Made by a program: the position numbers and the translations under genes
Shown here: piece after piece, positions 1-8,484 of the stretch
Layout of the letters: each line of letters begins with the position of its first letter
How positions within the stretch are numbered: the stretch's first letter is position 1
Notes under the pieces: model-generated
Seen by the model: only the letters and a program-made list of their open reading frames with translations
Told to the model about the DNA's origin: nothing
Database searches by the model: none
DNA from: Streptomyces sp. BA2
GTDB lineage: Bacteria > Actinomycetota > Actinomycetes > Streptomycetales > Streptomycetaceae
Reading direction: 5' to 3'
Length of the DNA stretch: 64,000 nt
Assembly (NCBI RefSeq): GCF_009769735.1
Contig: NZ_WSRO01000002.1
Coordinates: 8,853,001 to 8,917,000 of the forward strand

Positions 1-47
1 CCGTTCTGCAGGTGGATCTGGTCGCCGTACTTGAGCTCGTTCGCCAT
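1..47 (-). CDS. Partial hypothetical protein (N-terminus only)
   Basis: The first 15 codons of a minus-strand gene run off the left edge. The ATG is at 47, preceded on that strand by a GGGGAAG ribosome binding site at good spacing. The visible protein starts MANELKYGDQIHLQN. Too little is present to name a family or a function. Confidence 0.55.
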   Translation of the reverse strand, partial: MANELKYGDQIHLQN

Positions 48-412
48 GGGACTTCCCCTCAGTGGACGATGCTGCAGGCAGCCCCCGGCGTGCCGGCCTT
101 GGCCCAACCCCCCGGCGGGAACACCAGACATCCTGGGGCAGGCCCGGCGTACGGGGTGAACCGCGCGGGCGCGGGCCAGGTGGGCGGCGTGGTGGCCGGG
201 GCCCGGTCCGATGTCGAGCACGCGTCTGCCCCGGATGTCCCCGAGGGCCTCGGCTCCGGGGGCGACGCCGGGGGATCGACGCCGGGTCAGAGTCCCCAGT
301 CGATGCGGTCCGGTCCGGCCGGTGAGTAACCGTGGTCCCGCTGCCGTTGCCCCTAGAGGGGCCAACTGTGTTCGTTCGCCCGGGGTGTTGGCATGAAGGG
401 CTCTCCTTCAGA
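48..412. other. Intergenic region, 365 bp
   Basis: This stretch separates the edge gene from the isoprenyl diphosphate synthase; both are read on the minus strand. It should hold the promoter of the edge gene and the terminator of the synthase gene. Open frames here are short, lack ribosome binding sites and have the composition of non-coding GC-rich DNA. I see no RNA gene and no strong hairpin. Confidence 0.5.
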
Positions 413-1489
413 TCATCGGGTTCTGCGGGTGTTCCACTGCGGTAGTTGCTCGAAGAGGGCGACGGCCTCGCTGTTCCAGTGCCGGTGCCAGGAGCCGGCT
501 TCGGTTGTTGCGGCGTGGGCGTAGTGGTCGATGGTCTTCTGCAGGCGGGTGTGGACGTCGTGGCGGTGGGCGATGTCGCGGATATGGTCGATGGTCCGGG
601 GCGTGGCCTCGGGGTTGCCGAGAGCCGCTTTGACGGCGTCGTGATCGTCGCCCGTGAGGGCAAGGAGCTCGCGGGTCAGGTAGGTGTGGCGGCCGGCCCG
701 CAGGTCGGCGCCCCTGGGTTTGCCGGTGACGTCGGGGTCGCCGAAGAGGTCCAGGTAGTCATCACGCATCTGGCCGCTGAGGCCGGCCAGTTGGGCATAG
801 CGACGCAGGCTTTCCTCATGTTCGGTCAGGTCCTGGCCCGCGGCCAGCAGGCCGAGGCGCAAGGGGCCGAGGATGGAGTAGCGAGAGGTCTTGTACTCGC
901 ACACCGTCTCCAGCAACCCCTCGTCGGCAGAGGAGTTCACATCACGTTCGAGGTCGAGAACCTGGCCGATGACGGTGTCGGTCGTCACCCCGAACTGGAC
1001 GTCGAGCATGGCCTGCCTGCGGTCGGCGGGCATGTCGGCCTCGAACAGGACGCGCAGGGCCAGAAAACCGGCGAGATCACCCACCATCATGGCCAGACCC
1101 AGCGCGGCCTGAGGGTGGTCCGGGAGGTCTTCGCGGCATGCGTAGTACGTCGAGAGGCCACCGCGTCGCATCGCTGAGTCGTCCATGATGTCGTCGAGGA
1201 CGAGCGCGTGGCTGTGGAGCAGTTCGAGACTCAGCGCGGCTTCCGCGAGTCCCGGTACCTCTTCCCGCGTGACGAGGCCGGCCGCCTCGTAGAGCAGCGT
1301 GACCCGGATCCGCTTCCCGCCGCGCAGCGACAACTGCGCAAGCAGTTCCAGACATCGCCGCGGGAAGCGGCCGAGCTGCACGCCGTTGAGGTCGGTCGCG
1401 AGCTCGGCGAAGTATTTCTCGAAGGACGCTTCGAACCGCTGCTGGTGACCGGCGGCACGCTCCAAGGCGCTGACGGCATGGCTGTTCAT
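413..1489 (-). CDS. Polyprenyl (trans-isoprenyl) diphosphate synthase
   Basis: Cytosolic chain-elongating prenyltransferase that condenses isopentenyl diphosphate with allylic diphosphates, most likely to geranylgeranyl or farnesyl diphosphate. Seen: the first aspartate-rich motif DDIMD at residues 99-103, the upstream GGKRIR signature, and the second motif DDYLD at 243-247 followed by FGD. Length is about 358 residues from the ATG at 1489, normal for the family. An in-frame ATG at 1552 would add 21 residues from an 18-bp tandem repeat, but it has no ribosome binding site; the 1489 start has AGGAAGG, though 15 nt away. The gene follows an MFS transporter on the same strand by 76 bp, so they are probably cotranscribed. 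No terpene cyclase is nearby, so product length and role are unknown. Confidence 0.9.
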   Translation of the reverse strand: MNSHAVSALERAAGHQQRFEASFEKYFAELATDLNGVQLGRFPRRCLELLAQLSLRGGKRIRVTLLYEAAGLVTREEVPGLAEAALSLELLHSHALVLDDIMDDSAMRRGGLSTYYACREDLPDHPQAALGLAMMVGDLAGFLALRVLFEADMPADRRQAMLDVQFGVTTDTVIGQVLDLERDVNSSADEGLLETVCEYKTSRYSILGPLRLGLLAAGQDLTEHEESLRRYAQLAGLSGQMRDDYLDLFGDPDVTGKPRGADLRAGRHTYLTRELLALTGDDHDAVKAALGNPEATPRTIDHIRDIAHRHDVHTRLQKTIDHYAHAATTEAGSWHRHWNSEAVALFEQLPQWNTRRTR

Positions 1490-1510
1490 AGATGTTCGGG
1501 CCGACCTTCC

Positions 1511-1546
1511 TGGATGGCTCCATGGGTCTGGATGGCTCCATGGGTA
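1511..1546. repeat. 18-bp tandem duplication
   Basis: Two adjacent 18-bp units, 1511-1528 and 1529-1546, differ only at the last base. They lie between the MFS stop and the preferred start of the prenyltransferase. If the upstream ATG at 1552 were used they would encode repeated WSHPDP residues. Confidence 0.85.
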
Positions 1547-1565
1547 CTCCATTGAGCCATTGTGG

Positions 1566-2840
1566 CTATGCGCGCGCCTCGTCCGGTTCTTTGCTGGGTC
1601 CCGCAGCCGCGGCTTCCTGTCGAGGCCGGGTTCGCGTCCCCCAGCGTTCGAGCGAGGGGCCGACGGCGCCGACAGCGGCGAAGAACGCGCCGAGGAGCAG
1701 CCAGCCGGCCGTGCCGAGGCCGAGCACGACGGTGGTGAGGATGGCGGGTGCGAGCGCCTGGCCCGCGCTGAAGCCGAGCCCGAGAAGCCCTTGGTACTGG
1801 CCTTGGGCGTGGTCCGGTGCCAGGCCGAAGCCGAGGGCGAAGCCGGCCGAGGACTCCCATATCTCCCCGAGGCTGTGGACGAAGATCGCTGCGACCACGA
1901 GGCCTGCGGCCGCCCACACGGGAGTGTGCGCGGTCAGGGCCATCATCGGACAGCTGACGAGGAAGAGCAGCCCTGCCGTGCGGAACGCTCTGCCGCCTTC
2001 GCGAGGGGTTTCGATGCGGGACCCGATTCTGGTCTGCAACAGGACGCAGACTCCGGCGTTGACCGCGAACACCGCGGCCACGGTCCAGCGTGGTGCGTCC
2101 GTGTGCTCCGAGATCCAGATCGGCAGAAGCAGGGACACCGCCGAGTATTGAAGCCCCATCGCACCGTAGAGCGCCGTGAAGGCCACGAACGGGCGGTCGG
2201 TGAGAGCGATCCAGCGCCGCTGCTGCGACGGTGGCGGCAATGCTCTGTAGTTGGGGAGCAAGATCAGGAGGAGGGCGCACAGCGCGAAGCTGGCCGCGTT
2301 GCCGAGAATCAGCACGGTGTAGGCGGTACGAGTATGCGCGGCGACCGCGAATCCGGCGCCCACGGTGCCCAGGACGACGCCCAAATTGACGTAGGTACGG
2401 AGCTTCGCCCTGAACAGCGCCGGGCGGTCAGTGCCGACCCGGACCACGAGGGCTCCCCAGGCCGCGCCGCCGACGGCTGCGGCAAGTTGGTCGACGGTGG
2501 CGATGAGGGTGAGGGCACCCCAGCTCTCGACAAGCACGAGAGCGGACATCGCCACCGCTTGAACCGCCAGAGCGAGCATCATGACCGTACGAGGCCCACG
2601 CCGATCGGCGAGGTGACCTCCCGGGATCCCCGCGAGGAGGCCGATCAACCCGGCGACAGTGAGGGCGGCACCCACCTGCGCCGCCGGCAGATCCACGACC
2701 AACGTGAAGTAGAGCGCCGACGCCGCGTTGAAGAGTCCGTTGCCGACTCGGTTCACGAAACTGGCCAGGATCAGGACACGCTCCGACCTGCCGGTCCCCG
2801 CCATGTGAGCTATTCGGCCGGGCGAGCTCCCCTTGATCAT
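1566..2840 (-). CDS. MFS transporter
   Basis: Twelve-helix major facilitator superfamily permease, about 424 residues, in the cytoplasmic membrane. Seen: regularly spaced hydrophobic segments across the whole length and the loop 2-3 motif GGHLADRRGPR near residue 93. The chosen ATG at 2840 has no Shine-Dalgarno but lies just downstream of CTGACG-17 bp-TAGCCT, which fits a leaderless message. A later ATG at 2804 has its purine-rich stretch too far away. It is followed by the prenyltransferase gene, so export of an isoprenoid-derived or unrelated hydrophobic compound is possible but not shown. Substrate unknown. Confidence 0.85.
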   Translation of the reverse strand: MIKGSSPGRIAHMAGTGRSERVLILASFVNRVGNGLFNAASALYFTLVVDLPAAQVGAALTVAGLIGLLAGIPGGHLADRRGPRTVMMLALAVQAVAMSALVLVESWGALTLIATVDQLAAAVGGAAWGALVVRVGTDRPALFRAKLRTYVNLGVVLGTVGAGFAVAAHTRTAYTVLILGNAASFALCALLLILLPNYRALPPPSQQRRWIALTDRPFVAFTALYGAMGLQYSAVSLLLPIWISEHTDAPRWTVAAVFAVNAGVCVLLQTRIGSRIETPREGGRAFRTAGLLFLVSCPMMALTAHTPVWAAAGLVVAAIFVHSLGEIWESSAGFALGFGLAPDHAQGQYQGLLGLGFSAGQALAPAILTTVVLGLGTAGWLLLGAFFAAVGAVGPSLERWGTRTRPRQEAAAAGPSKEPDEARA

Positions 2841-2846
2841 GGGCGC

Positions 2847-2875
2847 AGGCTAGCAGCGGACGAACACACCGTCAG
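2847..2875 (-). promoter_or_regulatory. Putative promoter for MFS/prenyltransferase unit
   Basis: On the minus strand CTGACG (2875-2870) and TAGCCT (2852-2847) are separated by 17 bp and resemble SigA/HrdB -35 and -10 elements. The ATG starts 6 nt after the -10, so transcription would begin at or next to the start codon. Confidence 0.5.
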
Positions 2876-2904
2876 TGGTGCGAAGTTAGGTCAACGGGGC
2901 GCCC

Positions 2905-3798
2905 TCACCTCCGCGTACGTGAGCCGTGCCGCTCCGGCTGGGCGGGCAGTCCCTGCACGAACCCGGCGACCAGCTTCGCCACCGTCTCCGGTGCCTCCAT
3001 GTTCATCAGGTGGGTGGCGTCGATCCGGTGGACGCTGACCGTCGGCCGGGTACGGGAGATCACGGCCAGCTCGTCCGTGACCCCTTGGGCGAACCGCGCG
3101 CTGAATTCGGCGAACCACTCCATGCCGGGCGCCGGCGGCAGTTGTCGGCCGGCCTGTACCACCAGAAGCGGGCGGTCGACCTCTTCCAGCCATGCCGTGA
3201 CACCGAGCGCGAAGAGCCTGTGGAGTTCGTCCACGATCTCCTTCGCCGCCGCCGGTTCCGGCAGCGTCTGCCACGTGCCGTCGGGCAATGGGCGTGCGGC
3301 CGCGCGGGCGGCGGCCTCCGCATGGTCGGCGGGGATCCCGAACCGGGTTGCGGCGGTGACCTTCTGTTCGACGTACTCGGGTGGCGCCACGGCCCCGGCC
3401 GATGCCAGGAGCCCCTCGTTCACCCGTTCAGCGCCGGGGTATTCGCGTGCCCACCAGAAACCGTCGAGGTTCACGGCGCCGCGGGCGCGGGCACGGTCCG
3501 GGTTCGCCCGTGCGTACTCGACCGCGACCAGGCCGCCGAGGGAATGACCCACCACCACGGCCTCCGGCACGCCCCGCGCGTCGAGTGTTTCCGCGAGGTC
3601 CCGTACCACTGTGGGGACGGTCCAGGGGGAGATACGAGGAGAGCGGCCGTGGCCGGGGAGGTCGACGCCGAGAACGCGGTGTCCGGCGGTGAGAAGTGCG
3701 GCAGCGGCGTCCCAGTCTGTGAGCGACCGTGAGAAACCGTGCAGGAGAACCAGTTGAGGGCCATCGCCCCCGTAGTCATGGGCATGTAGGAGTGTCAT
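2905..3798 (-). CDS. Alpha/beta-fold hydrolase
   Basis: Soluble serine hydrolase of about 297 residues. Seen: oxyanion-region LLHGFSRS near residue 18, DLPGHGRSP near 46, nucleophile elbow GHSLGG at 84-89 with Ser86, and the C-terminal catalytic His in IDATHLMN. No signal peptide. It is upstream of the MFS gene on the same strand but separated by 64 bp containing the MFS promoter, so it is probably a separate unit. Substrate cannot be deduced; such proteins include esterases, lactonases and haloperoxidase-like enzymes. Confidence 0.88.
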   Translation of the reverse strand: MTLLHAHDYGGDGPQLVLLHGFSRSLTDWDAAAALLTAGHRVLGVDLPGHGRSPRISPWTVPTVVRDLAETLDARGVPEAVVVGHSLGGLVAVEYARANPDRARARGAVNLDGFWWAREYPGAERVNEGLLASAGAVAPPEYVEQKVTAATRFGIPADHAEAAARAAARPLPDGTWQTLPEPAAAKEIVDELHRLFALGVTAWLEEVDRPLLVVQAGRQLPPAPGMEWFAEFSARFAQGVTDELAVISRTRPTVSVHRIDATHLMNMEAPETVAKLVAGFVQGLPAQPERHGSRTRR

Positions 3799-3892
3799 CG
3801 GGGGTCACTGTAAGGGCCGTGCGGTGCTTCGGACACCGAATTAAAGATCTTCGTCGAACGCGAACGGCCGGGTCTTGTCACGTGAGTGGCTA

Positions 3893-3923
3893 GACCACCG
3901 CGCTGCGTGGGCCCACGGTGGTC
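3893..3923 (+). promoter_or_regulatory. Hairpin in the leader of the secreted propeller gene
   Basis: GACCACCG (3893-3900) and CGGTGGTC (3916-3923) form a perfect 8-bp stem around a loop containing the palindrome GTGGGCCCAC. It ends 14 nt before the ribosome binding site of the gene starting at 3952, so it could act on translation initiation or as an operator. Confidence 0.35.
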
Positions 3924-3951
3924 CCTCCTACTCGCACGGAGGGATACAGCA

Positions 3952-5094
3952 ATGGATTCAGCAATGAAACGAAGACGATTTGTGGCAGGGACCATCGGCG
4001 CCCTCTCGGGGATCACGCTCGCTTCGGGCCCCGCCCGGGCCGACGCGCCGACACCCCGTGCACAAGGCTGGCAGCCCGTCCCGGCACCCGGCAGCACCCC
4101 GGCCGCGCAACTTCGCCGCATCACCGCCGCCGGACCCCAACTGGCCTGGGCAGTCGGCGAGGAGGGCCTCGCCGGGCCGTCACGAGGGCGGGCACTGGCC
4201 ATGGTCTGGAACGGCAGCGCCTGGTCGAAGACCGATCTGTCGCACCTGAACTACACCGGCCGGCTGAGCGACGTCGCCGGCACCTGCTCCACTGCGGCGT
4301 GGAGCGTCGGCCTGCCCACCGGGAACGCGAGCCCGCTGCTGAGCTGGGACGGAACCACCTGGCGCGAGGCGTCGTTCCCGGGCAGGGGTGAACCGGGCGT
4401 CAGGCTCGAATCGGTGACGGTCGGCCCCGACCGGCGCGTGTGGATCTGTGGCAGCCGGGACGGCGCGGCCCGCCTGCTGCTCGGCGACGGGCAGCGGTGG
4501 CAATGGCTGGAGCCGCTGCCCGTCGCGAGCGCCAACCTGTACCGGATCGTGCTGCGCACGCCGGACGAGGTCTGGGTGAGCGGCGATCAGGCATCGGGCG
4601 GTGGATGGTCCGGGCTCGTGGCCCGCTGGAACGGGTCGTGGACGGTGCTGCCCCCGATCGCGGGCGCCCGCCTCGGCATCGGCGACGTGCACGCCGCAGC
4701 TCCGGACGACGTATGGGCGGTAGGCACAGAGGCCGGTGTCGGCGGCCCGCCGGGACGTCCCGGCAACCCCGCCCTGGCCCACTGGGACGGTACGGCCTGG
4801 ACGCGGGTGCAACCGGGCTTCACCGTCGGGTCGTTGAGCGGCATCGCGGCCGACGCACAGGGCCGCGCCGCATGGATCTCGGGCTGGAACTACCAGGACC
4901 AGAGCCGAAGCACATATTTGCGCCGGGACGGCAGCACCTGGTCCGTGGTCAGAGGCCCGGCGGGAGCGGCACCGGCCCCGTACCTGAACGACGTGACGCC
5001 CATCCCGGGCACAGCCGGATTCTGGTCGGCGGGCATGACGAGCCCCACCCCGGCCCCTCCGACCGAGGCCTACACGGAACGCTTCACCGCCTGA
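3952..5094 (+). CDS. Secreted beta-propeller-like hypothetical protein
   Basis: About 380 residues, exported. The ATG at 3952 follows GGAGGG by 8 nt. The N-terminus (KRRRF, then a hydrophobic run ending ARADA) is a signal peptide; the arginine pair and following F resemble a Tat signal loosely. The mature part has recurring short motifs such as LAWAVGE, DEVWVSG, DDVWAVG and AWDGT-like WDGTAW spaced 50-70 residues apart, typical of blades in WD40/Kelch-like propeller proteins. No catalytic motif is visible. A lipoprotein at 37.8 kb carries the same DDVWAVG and WDGTxW repeats. Function unknown. Confidence 0.8.
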   Translation: MDSAMKRRRFVAGTIGALSGITLASGPARADAPTPRAQGWQPVPAPGSTPAAQLRRITAAGPQLAWAVGEEGLAGPSRGRALAMVWNGSAWSKTDLSHLNYTGRLSDVAGTCSTAAWSVGLPTGNASPLLSWDGTTWREASFPGRGEPGVRLESVTVGPDRRVWICGSRDGAARLLLGDGQRWQWLEPLPVASANLYRIVLRTPDEVWVSGDQASGGGWSGLVARWNGSWTVLPPIAGARLGIGDVHAAAPDDVWAVGTEAGVGGPPGRPGNPALAHWDGTAWTRVQPGFTVGSLSGIAADAQGRAAWISGWNYQDQSRSTYLRRDGSTWSVVRGPAGAAPAPYLNDVTPIPGTAGFWSAGMTSPTPAPPTEAYTERFTA

Positions 5095-5104
5095 CGCAGA
5101 AGGG

Positions 5105-5473
5105 CTAGGGCATGCCGGGGGAGCCGTCCCCCGGGTCATGCCTCCCTTCGGTCCTGTGCTGCTGCGCCAGCAGCCCGTCCACGCCGAGGAGTTGGAGGAT
5201 CTGCTGCACGGCCCTGGACGGGTGGAGCACGACGAGGGAGCCGCCCGCCGCCCGGCACCGTTCGTGATGCGACAGCAGTACGTTGACGCCGGAGGAGTCG
5301 ATGAAGGTGACGTCGGCGAGATCCAGCTCGACGCTCTTGTCCAGCAAGGGCTCCAGTTCGGTTCTCAGCGACGGCGCGCTGTCCATGTCCAAGTCCCCGC
5401 ACACACGCATGAGTACGGGTTCGAGGCCCAAGACCGCGTCTACATGCAGCGGTTGGGGTGAGGCGGGAGCCAT
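5105..5473 (-). CDS. STAS-domain anti-anti-sigma factor
   Basis: About 122 residues, the size of a single STAS domain. The ATG at 5473 is preceded by GAGGAG at 10 nt; an upstream frame extension to 5560 has no ribosome binding site. Seen: the VRGDLD-type strand (MRVCGDLDMDSAP) near residue 22 and the DSSGV motif at 59-63, where the serine phosphorylated by an anti-sigma kinase sits in SpoIIAA/RsbV proteins. Expected role is to bind an RsbW-like kinase and free a SigB/SigF-type sigma factor. A sigma factor of that kind is encoded at 22.3 kb, but no kinase is adjacent and the pairing is not shown. Confidence 0.88.
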   Translation of the reverse strand: MAPASPQPLHVDAVLGLEPVLMRVCGDLDMDSAPSLRTELEPLLDKSVELDLADVTFIDSSGVNVLLSHHERCRAAGGSLVVLHPSRAVQQILQLLGVDGLLAQQHRTEGRHDPGDGSPGMP

Positions 5474-5655
5474 GCTTGGTGGTCTCCTCAGGTGCGTGGA
5501 TCGGCTGAGCGGGTTACTCGTTCGTCGCGCATGAATATGCCCCGAAATGCTGCGCCGCACGCACGGTATAAGTGGAACGCTGCTTGCAGGAACACCCCGG
5601 GTGGAGTCGGTGCCGCGCTGGGGTGGGCAGACCGCCGGATCATCAGGGTGTCTGC

Positions 5656-5700
5656 GCGGGCCCCGCCTGGAGTGCTCCCTCCTCGGGAGGCGGGGCCCGC
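5656..5700. terminator. Strong inverted repeat, likely terminator
   Basis: GCGGGCCCCGCCT (5656-5668) and AGGCGGGGCCCGC (5688-5700) are perfect 13-bp arms around a 19-nt loop that can itself fold. It lies downstream of the MFS remnant on the minus strand and upstream of the STAS gene, so it probably terminated the original transporter gene. Confidence 0.6.
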
Positions 5701-5843
5701 TCCTCGGCCAAGTGCGCAGGAGCGCGGTTGATCTCCTGGTCGGCGTGGCACTTGGGAGGCCGTCTCGCTGGCAATGCCTGCCCTCGTCACCCGGAGCTAG
5801 GCGGACCAGATCGCGTCAAGCAGAGGCGAAGGGTTCGTGCCGC

Positions 5844-6080
5844 TCAGGCCGACTTCGCTACGAGGAGGATTCCGAGACCGCCCACTGCCCAGTAGAGGCC
5901 CAACACGCCCTCGGGCAGGTGGAGTTCACGCACGAAGAGCACCGGGAGCAGGGTGTTCACGATCACCGCGCCGAAATTGAGCACGGCGGCGGTGAAGGCC
6001 AGGGCGCGCAGCTCCGGGTTGCCCAGTACGTGCCGCAGGCCTTGCCCAATCTCCGCCCGCAGACCGGTGGCGCGGTGACC
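5844..6080 (-). pseudogene. Remnant of an MFS transporter gene
   Basis: About 75 in-frame residues read like the middle of an MFS permease: an amphipathic loop (EIGQGLRHVLGNPELRAL) followed by two hydrophobic helices and a GLYWAVGG segment, then a stop at 5844. The roughly 200 residues expected before and 150 after are missing. The neighbouring plus-strand alkylation-repair gene starts about 35 bp beyond the remnant. The fragment has no start or ribosome binding site of its own. I infer decay or a deletion/insertion event. Confidence 0.65.
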
Positions 6081-6113
6081 GCCGCCCGCCCCGCGGCGGC
6101 TAGGCTGATTTTC

Positions 6114-6809
6114 ATGCGTGAGGGACAGGAGGCCGAGGTGGGCGAGACTGTGTTGGCCGAGGTGATGGCCGAGCTTGCCGAGCTCGAGGACCCGAAGGCA
6201 CGCGCCGTGAACGAGAAGCGCGGTGACGATCACGGCGTGAACCTCAGCAAGCTGCGTGCGCTCGCGAAGCGGCTGAAGACCCAGCAGGAACTCGCGTACC
6301 GCCTCTGGGAGACGGGCGACACGGCGGCGCGACTCCTTGCGCTCCTGATCTGCCGCCCGAATGCGTTCGACCGCGACGAGCTGGACGCCATGCTGCGCGA
6401 GGCGCGCGCACCCAAGGTGCACGACTGGCTCGTGAACTACGTCGTGAAGAAGAGCCCGCACGCGGAAGAACTGCGCCTGGCCTGGTCCGCCGATCCGGAC
6501 CCCGTGGTCGCGAGTGCCGGCTGGGCGCTGACCACCGAACGCGTGGCGAAGAAGCCCGAGGGCCTCGACCTCGCAGCGCTGCTCGACGTCGTCGAGGCGG
6601 AGATGAAGGACGCCCCGGACCGCCTGCAGTGGGCGATGAACCACTGCCTGGCTCAGATCGGGATCGAGCACGCCGAGCACCGTGCCCGGGCCATCGACAT
6701 CGGCGAGCGCCTTGAAGTGCTCAAGGACTATCCGACGCCTGCGGGCTGCACGTCGCCGTTCGCGCCCACCTGGATCTCCGAGATGGTGCGACGACAGAAC
6801 GCACGGTAG
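6114..6809 (+). CDS. DNA alkylation repair protein (AlkD-like)
   Basis: About 231 residues, cytosolic. The sequence fits the PF08713 alkylation-repair family of HEAT-like helical repeats: YGVNL-type GVNLSKLRALAKRLK near residue 40, RLWETGDTAARLLA near 63, VHDWLVNYVVKKSP near 101, GWALTTERV near 130 and a conserved C-terminal GCTSPFAPTWISEMV. Members remove N3- and N7-alkylpurines, but not all have proven activity. The ATG at 6114 has no clear ribosome binding site; TAGGCT at 6101-6106 may be a -10 element for a leaderless transcript. It sits against a broken MFS gene and faces a TetR gene tail to tail. Confidence 0.85.
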   Translation: MREGQEAEVGETVLAEVMAELAELEDPKARAVNEKRGDDHGVNLSKLRALAKRLKTQQELAYRLWETGDTAARLLALLICRPNAFDRDELDAMLREARAPKVHDWLVNYVVKKSPHAEELRLAWSADPDPVVASAGWALTTERVAKKPEGLDLAALLDVVEAEMKDAPDRLQWAMNHCLAQIGIEHAEHRARAIDIGERLEVLKDYPTPAGCTSPFAPTWISEMVRRQNAR

Positions 6810-6833
6810 GGCGGCGGCTCCCGGGACGGCGTC

Positions 6834-7409
6834 TCAGGCCGGCGCGGGGCCGTCGGCGAAGTGTGGCAGCACCATCTCGACGAGTGCGTCGACGTCGGCA
6901 TCCACCATCGGCTCGCCGGTCATGCCCATCCGGTGGAGCAGGACTCCGACGACGACGTCGATGAAGAACAGGACCCGGTTCTCCGGCTCGCCGAGCGCTT
7001 CCTGGAGCGCGATGCGGTAGGGGTCCTGCAACCGCGTGGACAGGATCTCGCGCAGGGCCGGGTCGCTGACGGCGTCACTGAACACGCCGGCGAACGCGGC
7101 ACCCACCCCGGGCTCGCCGATCTTCCCCGCGATCCAGCGGACGGTCGAGGACATGAGCTCGGCGCGGTTCGCGCCCTCAAGCGGCGCCGGGCCGAACGCG
7201 TCGAGGAGGCAGTCCACGATCAGCGCGCCCTTCGACGGCCAGCGCCGGTAGACCGTCGACTTCGCGACACCGGCCGCGGCGGCGATGCGCTCGACGGTGG
7301 CCTGCGCGTAGCCAAGTTCCCGCACCGTGCTCAGCGTGGCGGCGAAGACCGCGGCGTTGACGCCGGCGCGGGGGCGGCCAGGTGGCCTTGCGGATGTGGT
7401 CGAAGCCAT
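6834..7409 (-). CDS. TetR family transcriptional regulator
   Basis: About 191 residues. The N-terminal helix-turn-helix is clear: VERIAAAAGVAKSTVYRRWPSKGALI at about residues 40-65, followed by a ligand-binding helical domain. The ATG at 7409 is preferred; a GTG at 7415 is also in frame. It is divergent from the esterase-reductase unit starting at 7485, with two near-identical operator-like sites in the 75 bp between them. Expected to repress both itself and that unit until a small ligand binds. Confidence 0.9.
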   Translation of the reverse strand: MASTTSARPPGRPRAGVNAAVFAATLSTVRELGYAQATVERIAAAAGVAKSTVYRRWPSKGALIVDCLLDAFGPAPLEGANRAELMSSTVRWIAGKIGEPGVGAAFAGVFSDAVSDPALREILSTRLQDPYRIALQEALGEPENRVLFFIDVVVGVLLHRMGMTGEPMVDADVDALVEMVLPHFADGPAPA

Positions 7410-7424
7410 ACCCACACGGTACCG

Positions 7425-7451
7425 GGTTTCGCTACCTTAGGTTTCGATACC
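7425..7451. promoter_or_regulatory. Tandem operator sites for the TetR regulator
   Basis: GGTTTCGCTACC (7425-7436) and GGTTTCGATACC (7440-7451) differ at one position and are 15 bp apart. Each is a partial palindrome (GGT...ACC with a central TCGA in the second). They occupy the divergent promoter region between the TetR gene and the esterase gene, the usual place for a TetR operator. Confidence 0.6.
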
Positions 7452-7484
7452 TGAAGTCGCGTAACTATCTCGACAAGGAGAGCC

Positions 7485-8465
7485 ATGAGCGAGGGAACTG
7501 TCACGGAGCGGCCGCCGGAGCCGGAGGACACTGTTGAGCGGCCGCCGGAGCCCGACTGGCCGACGATGACGGCCGAGGAACTGCTCACCTACCGCGAGGC
7601 GGAGAACCGCTTCCGGGCGTCGGCCCACGCACGGGTGTTCCTCGGGGATGCGGATCCCGGCGCCACCATCGAGTGGCAGGAGGTGGCGCTGCCGGGCCGC
7701 GAGCTCCCGGTCCGCGTGTACCGGCCGTCACCTCAGCGCGAAGGCGGGGCCGACCTGCCCCTCGTGCTTCACGTTCACGGGGGAGGCTTCGTGGGCACGG
7801 CGGTGCAATGCGACTGGGCGAACAGCCACGTGGCCGCCGAGCTGCCCGCGGTCGTCGTCTCGGTCGAGCACCGCCTCCTCGCCCCGGGAACTCCCCTGGC
7901 GGCGGCCGTCGACGACGGCTGGGACGTGCTCCGGCACGTGGTGCGGCACGCCGCGCAGTGGGGCGTCGACCCGGCGCGGACCGCCGTCTTGGGCGAGAGC
8001 TGCGGCGCGTTGATCAGCGCCCTCGCGGCGATCAGGTCCAGGGAGGCCGGCCTGAGGCTCAAGGCGCAGGTGCTGGTCAACCCCGCAGTCGATGTGTCCG
8101 AGACGATGTTCGACTACGCCTCGATCGCCGAGTACGGGTACAGCCCGACCCGCGCCGAGCCGCAACTGCGCTTCTTCCAGCAGCTCGCCGTTCCACCAGG
8201 AACCGACGCTCGTGCGCTCTCGCCGCTGTACGCCGACAGCCTGAGCGGGCTTGCCCCGGCACTCGTGGTGGTGCCGACCCAGGACGCGGTGGCCGATCAC
8301 GGCCGCAGCTACGCCGAACGACTGAAGGCAGCCGGGACACCGGTACGGCTCACCGAGTACCCCGGAGCGCGGCACGCGTTCCTCACCCTGCCGGGCATGG
8401 AGAGCCAGGCAGAGGCCGCGCGGACGGAGATCCTCGAGTTCCTCCGAACCGCCCTCGCCATCTGA
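7485..8465 (+). CDS. Alpha/beta hydrolase, hormone-sensitive-lipase type esterase
   Basis: About 326 residues, cytosolic. Seen: the HGGG oxyanion motif (HVHGGGFVG, near residue 98), nucleophile motif GESCG near 171, acid residue in VPTQDAVADHG and the catalytic His in GARHAFLTLPG near the end. AAGGAG precedes the ATG at 7485. The N-terminus contains a short repeated ERPPEPE/ERPPEPD segment. It is followed 19 bp later by a reductase gene, forming a unit controlled by the divergent TetR protein. Likely hydrolyses an ester or lactone taken up or met by the cell; exact substrate unknown. Confidence 0.9.
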   Translation: MSEGTVTERPPEPEDTVERPPEPDWPTMTAEELLTYREAENRFRASAHARVFLGDADPGATIEWQEVALPGRELPVRVYRPSPQREGGADLPLVLHVHGGGFVGTAVQCDWANSHVAAELPAVVVSVEHRLLAPGTPLAAAVDDGWDVLRHVVRHAAQWGVDPARTAVLGESCGALISALAAIRSREAGLRLKAQVLVNPAVDVSETMFDYASIAEYGYSPTRAEPQLRFFQQLAVPPGTDARALSPLYADSLSGLAPALVVVPTQDAVADHGRSYAERLKAAGTPVRLTEYPGARHAFLTLPGMESQAEAARTEILEFLRTALAI

Positions 8466-8484
8466 TCCGGAAGGAAATAACGCA

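Noticed and set aside
1560..3038. Long plus-strand open frame of 492 codons opposite the MFS gene
   Set aside because: It is antisense to a clear transporter and an alpha/beta hydrolase, has low-complexity Arg/Glu/Gly composition and no ribosome binding site; long antisense frames are common at this GC content.
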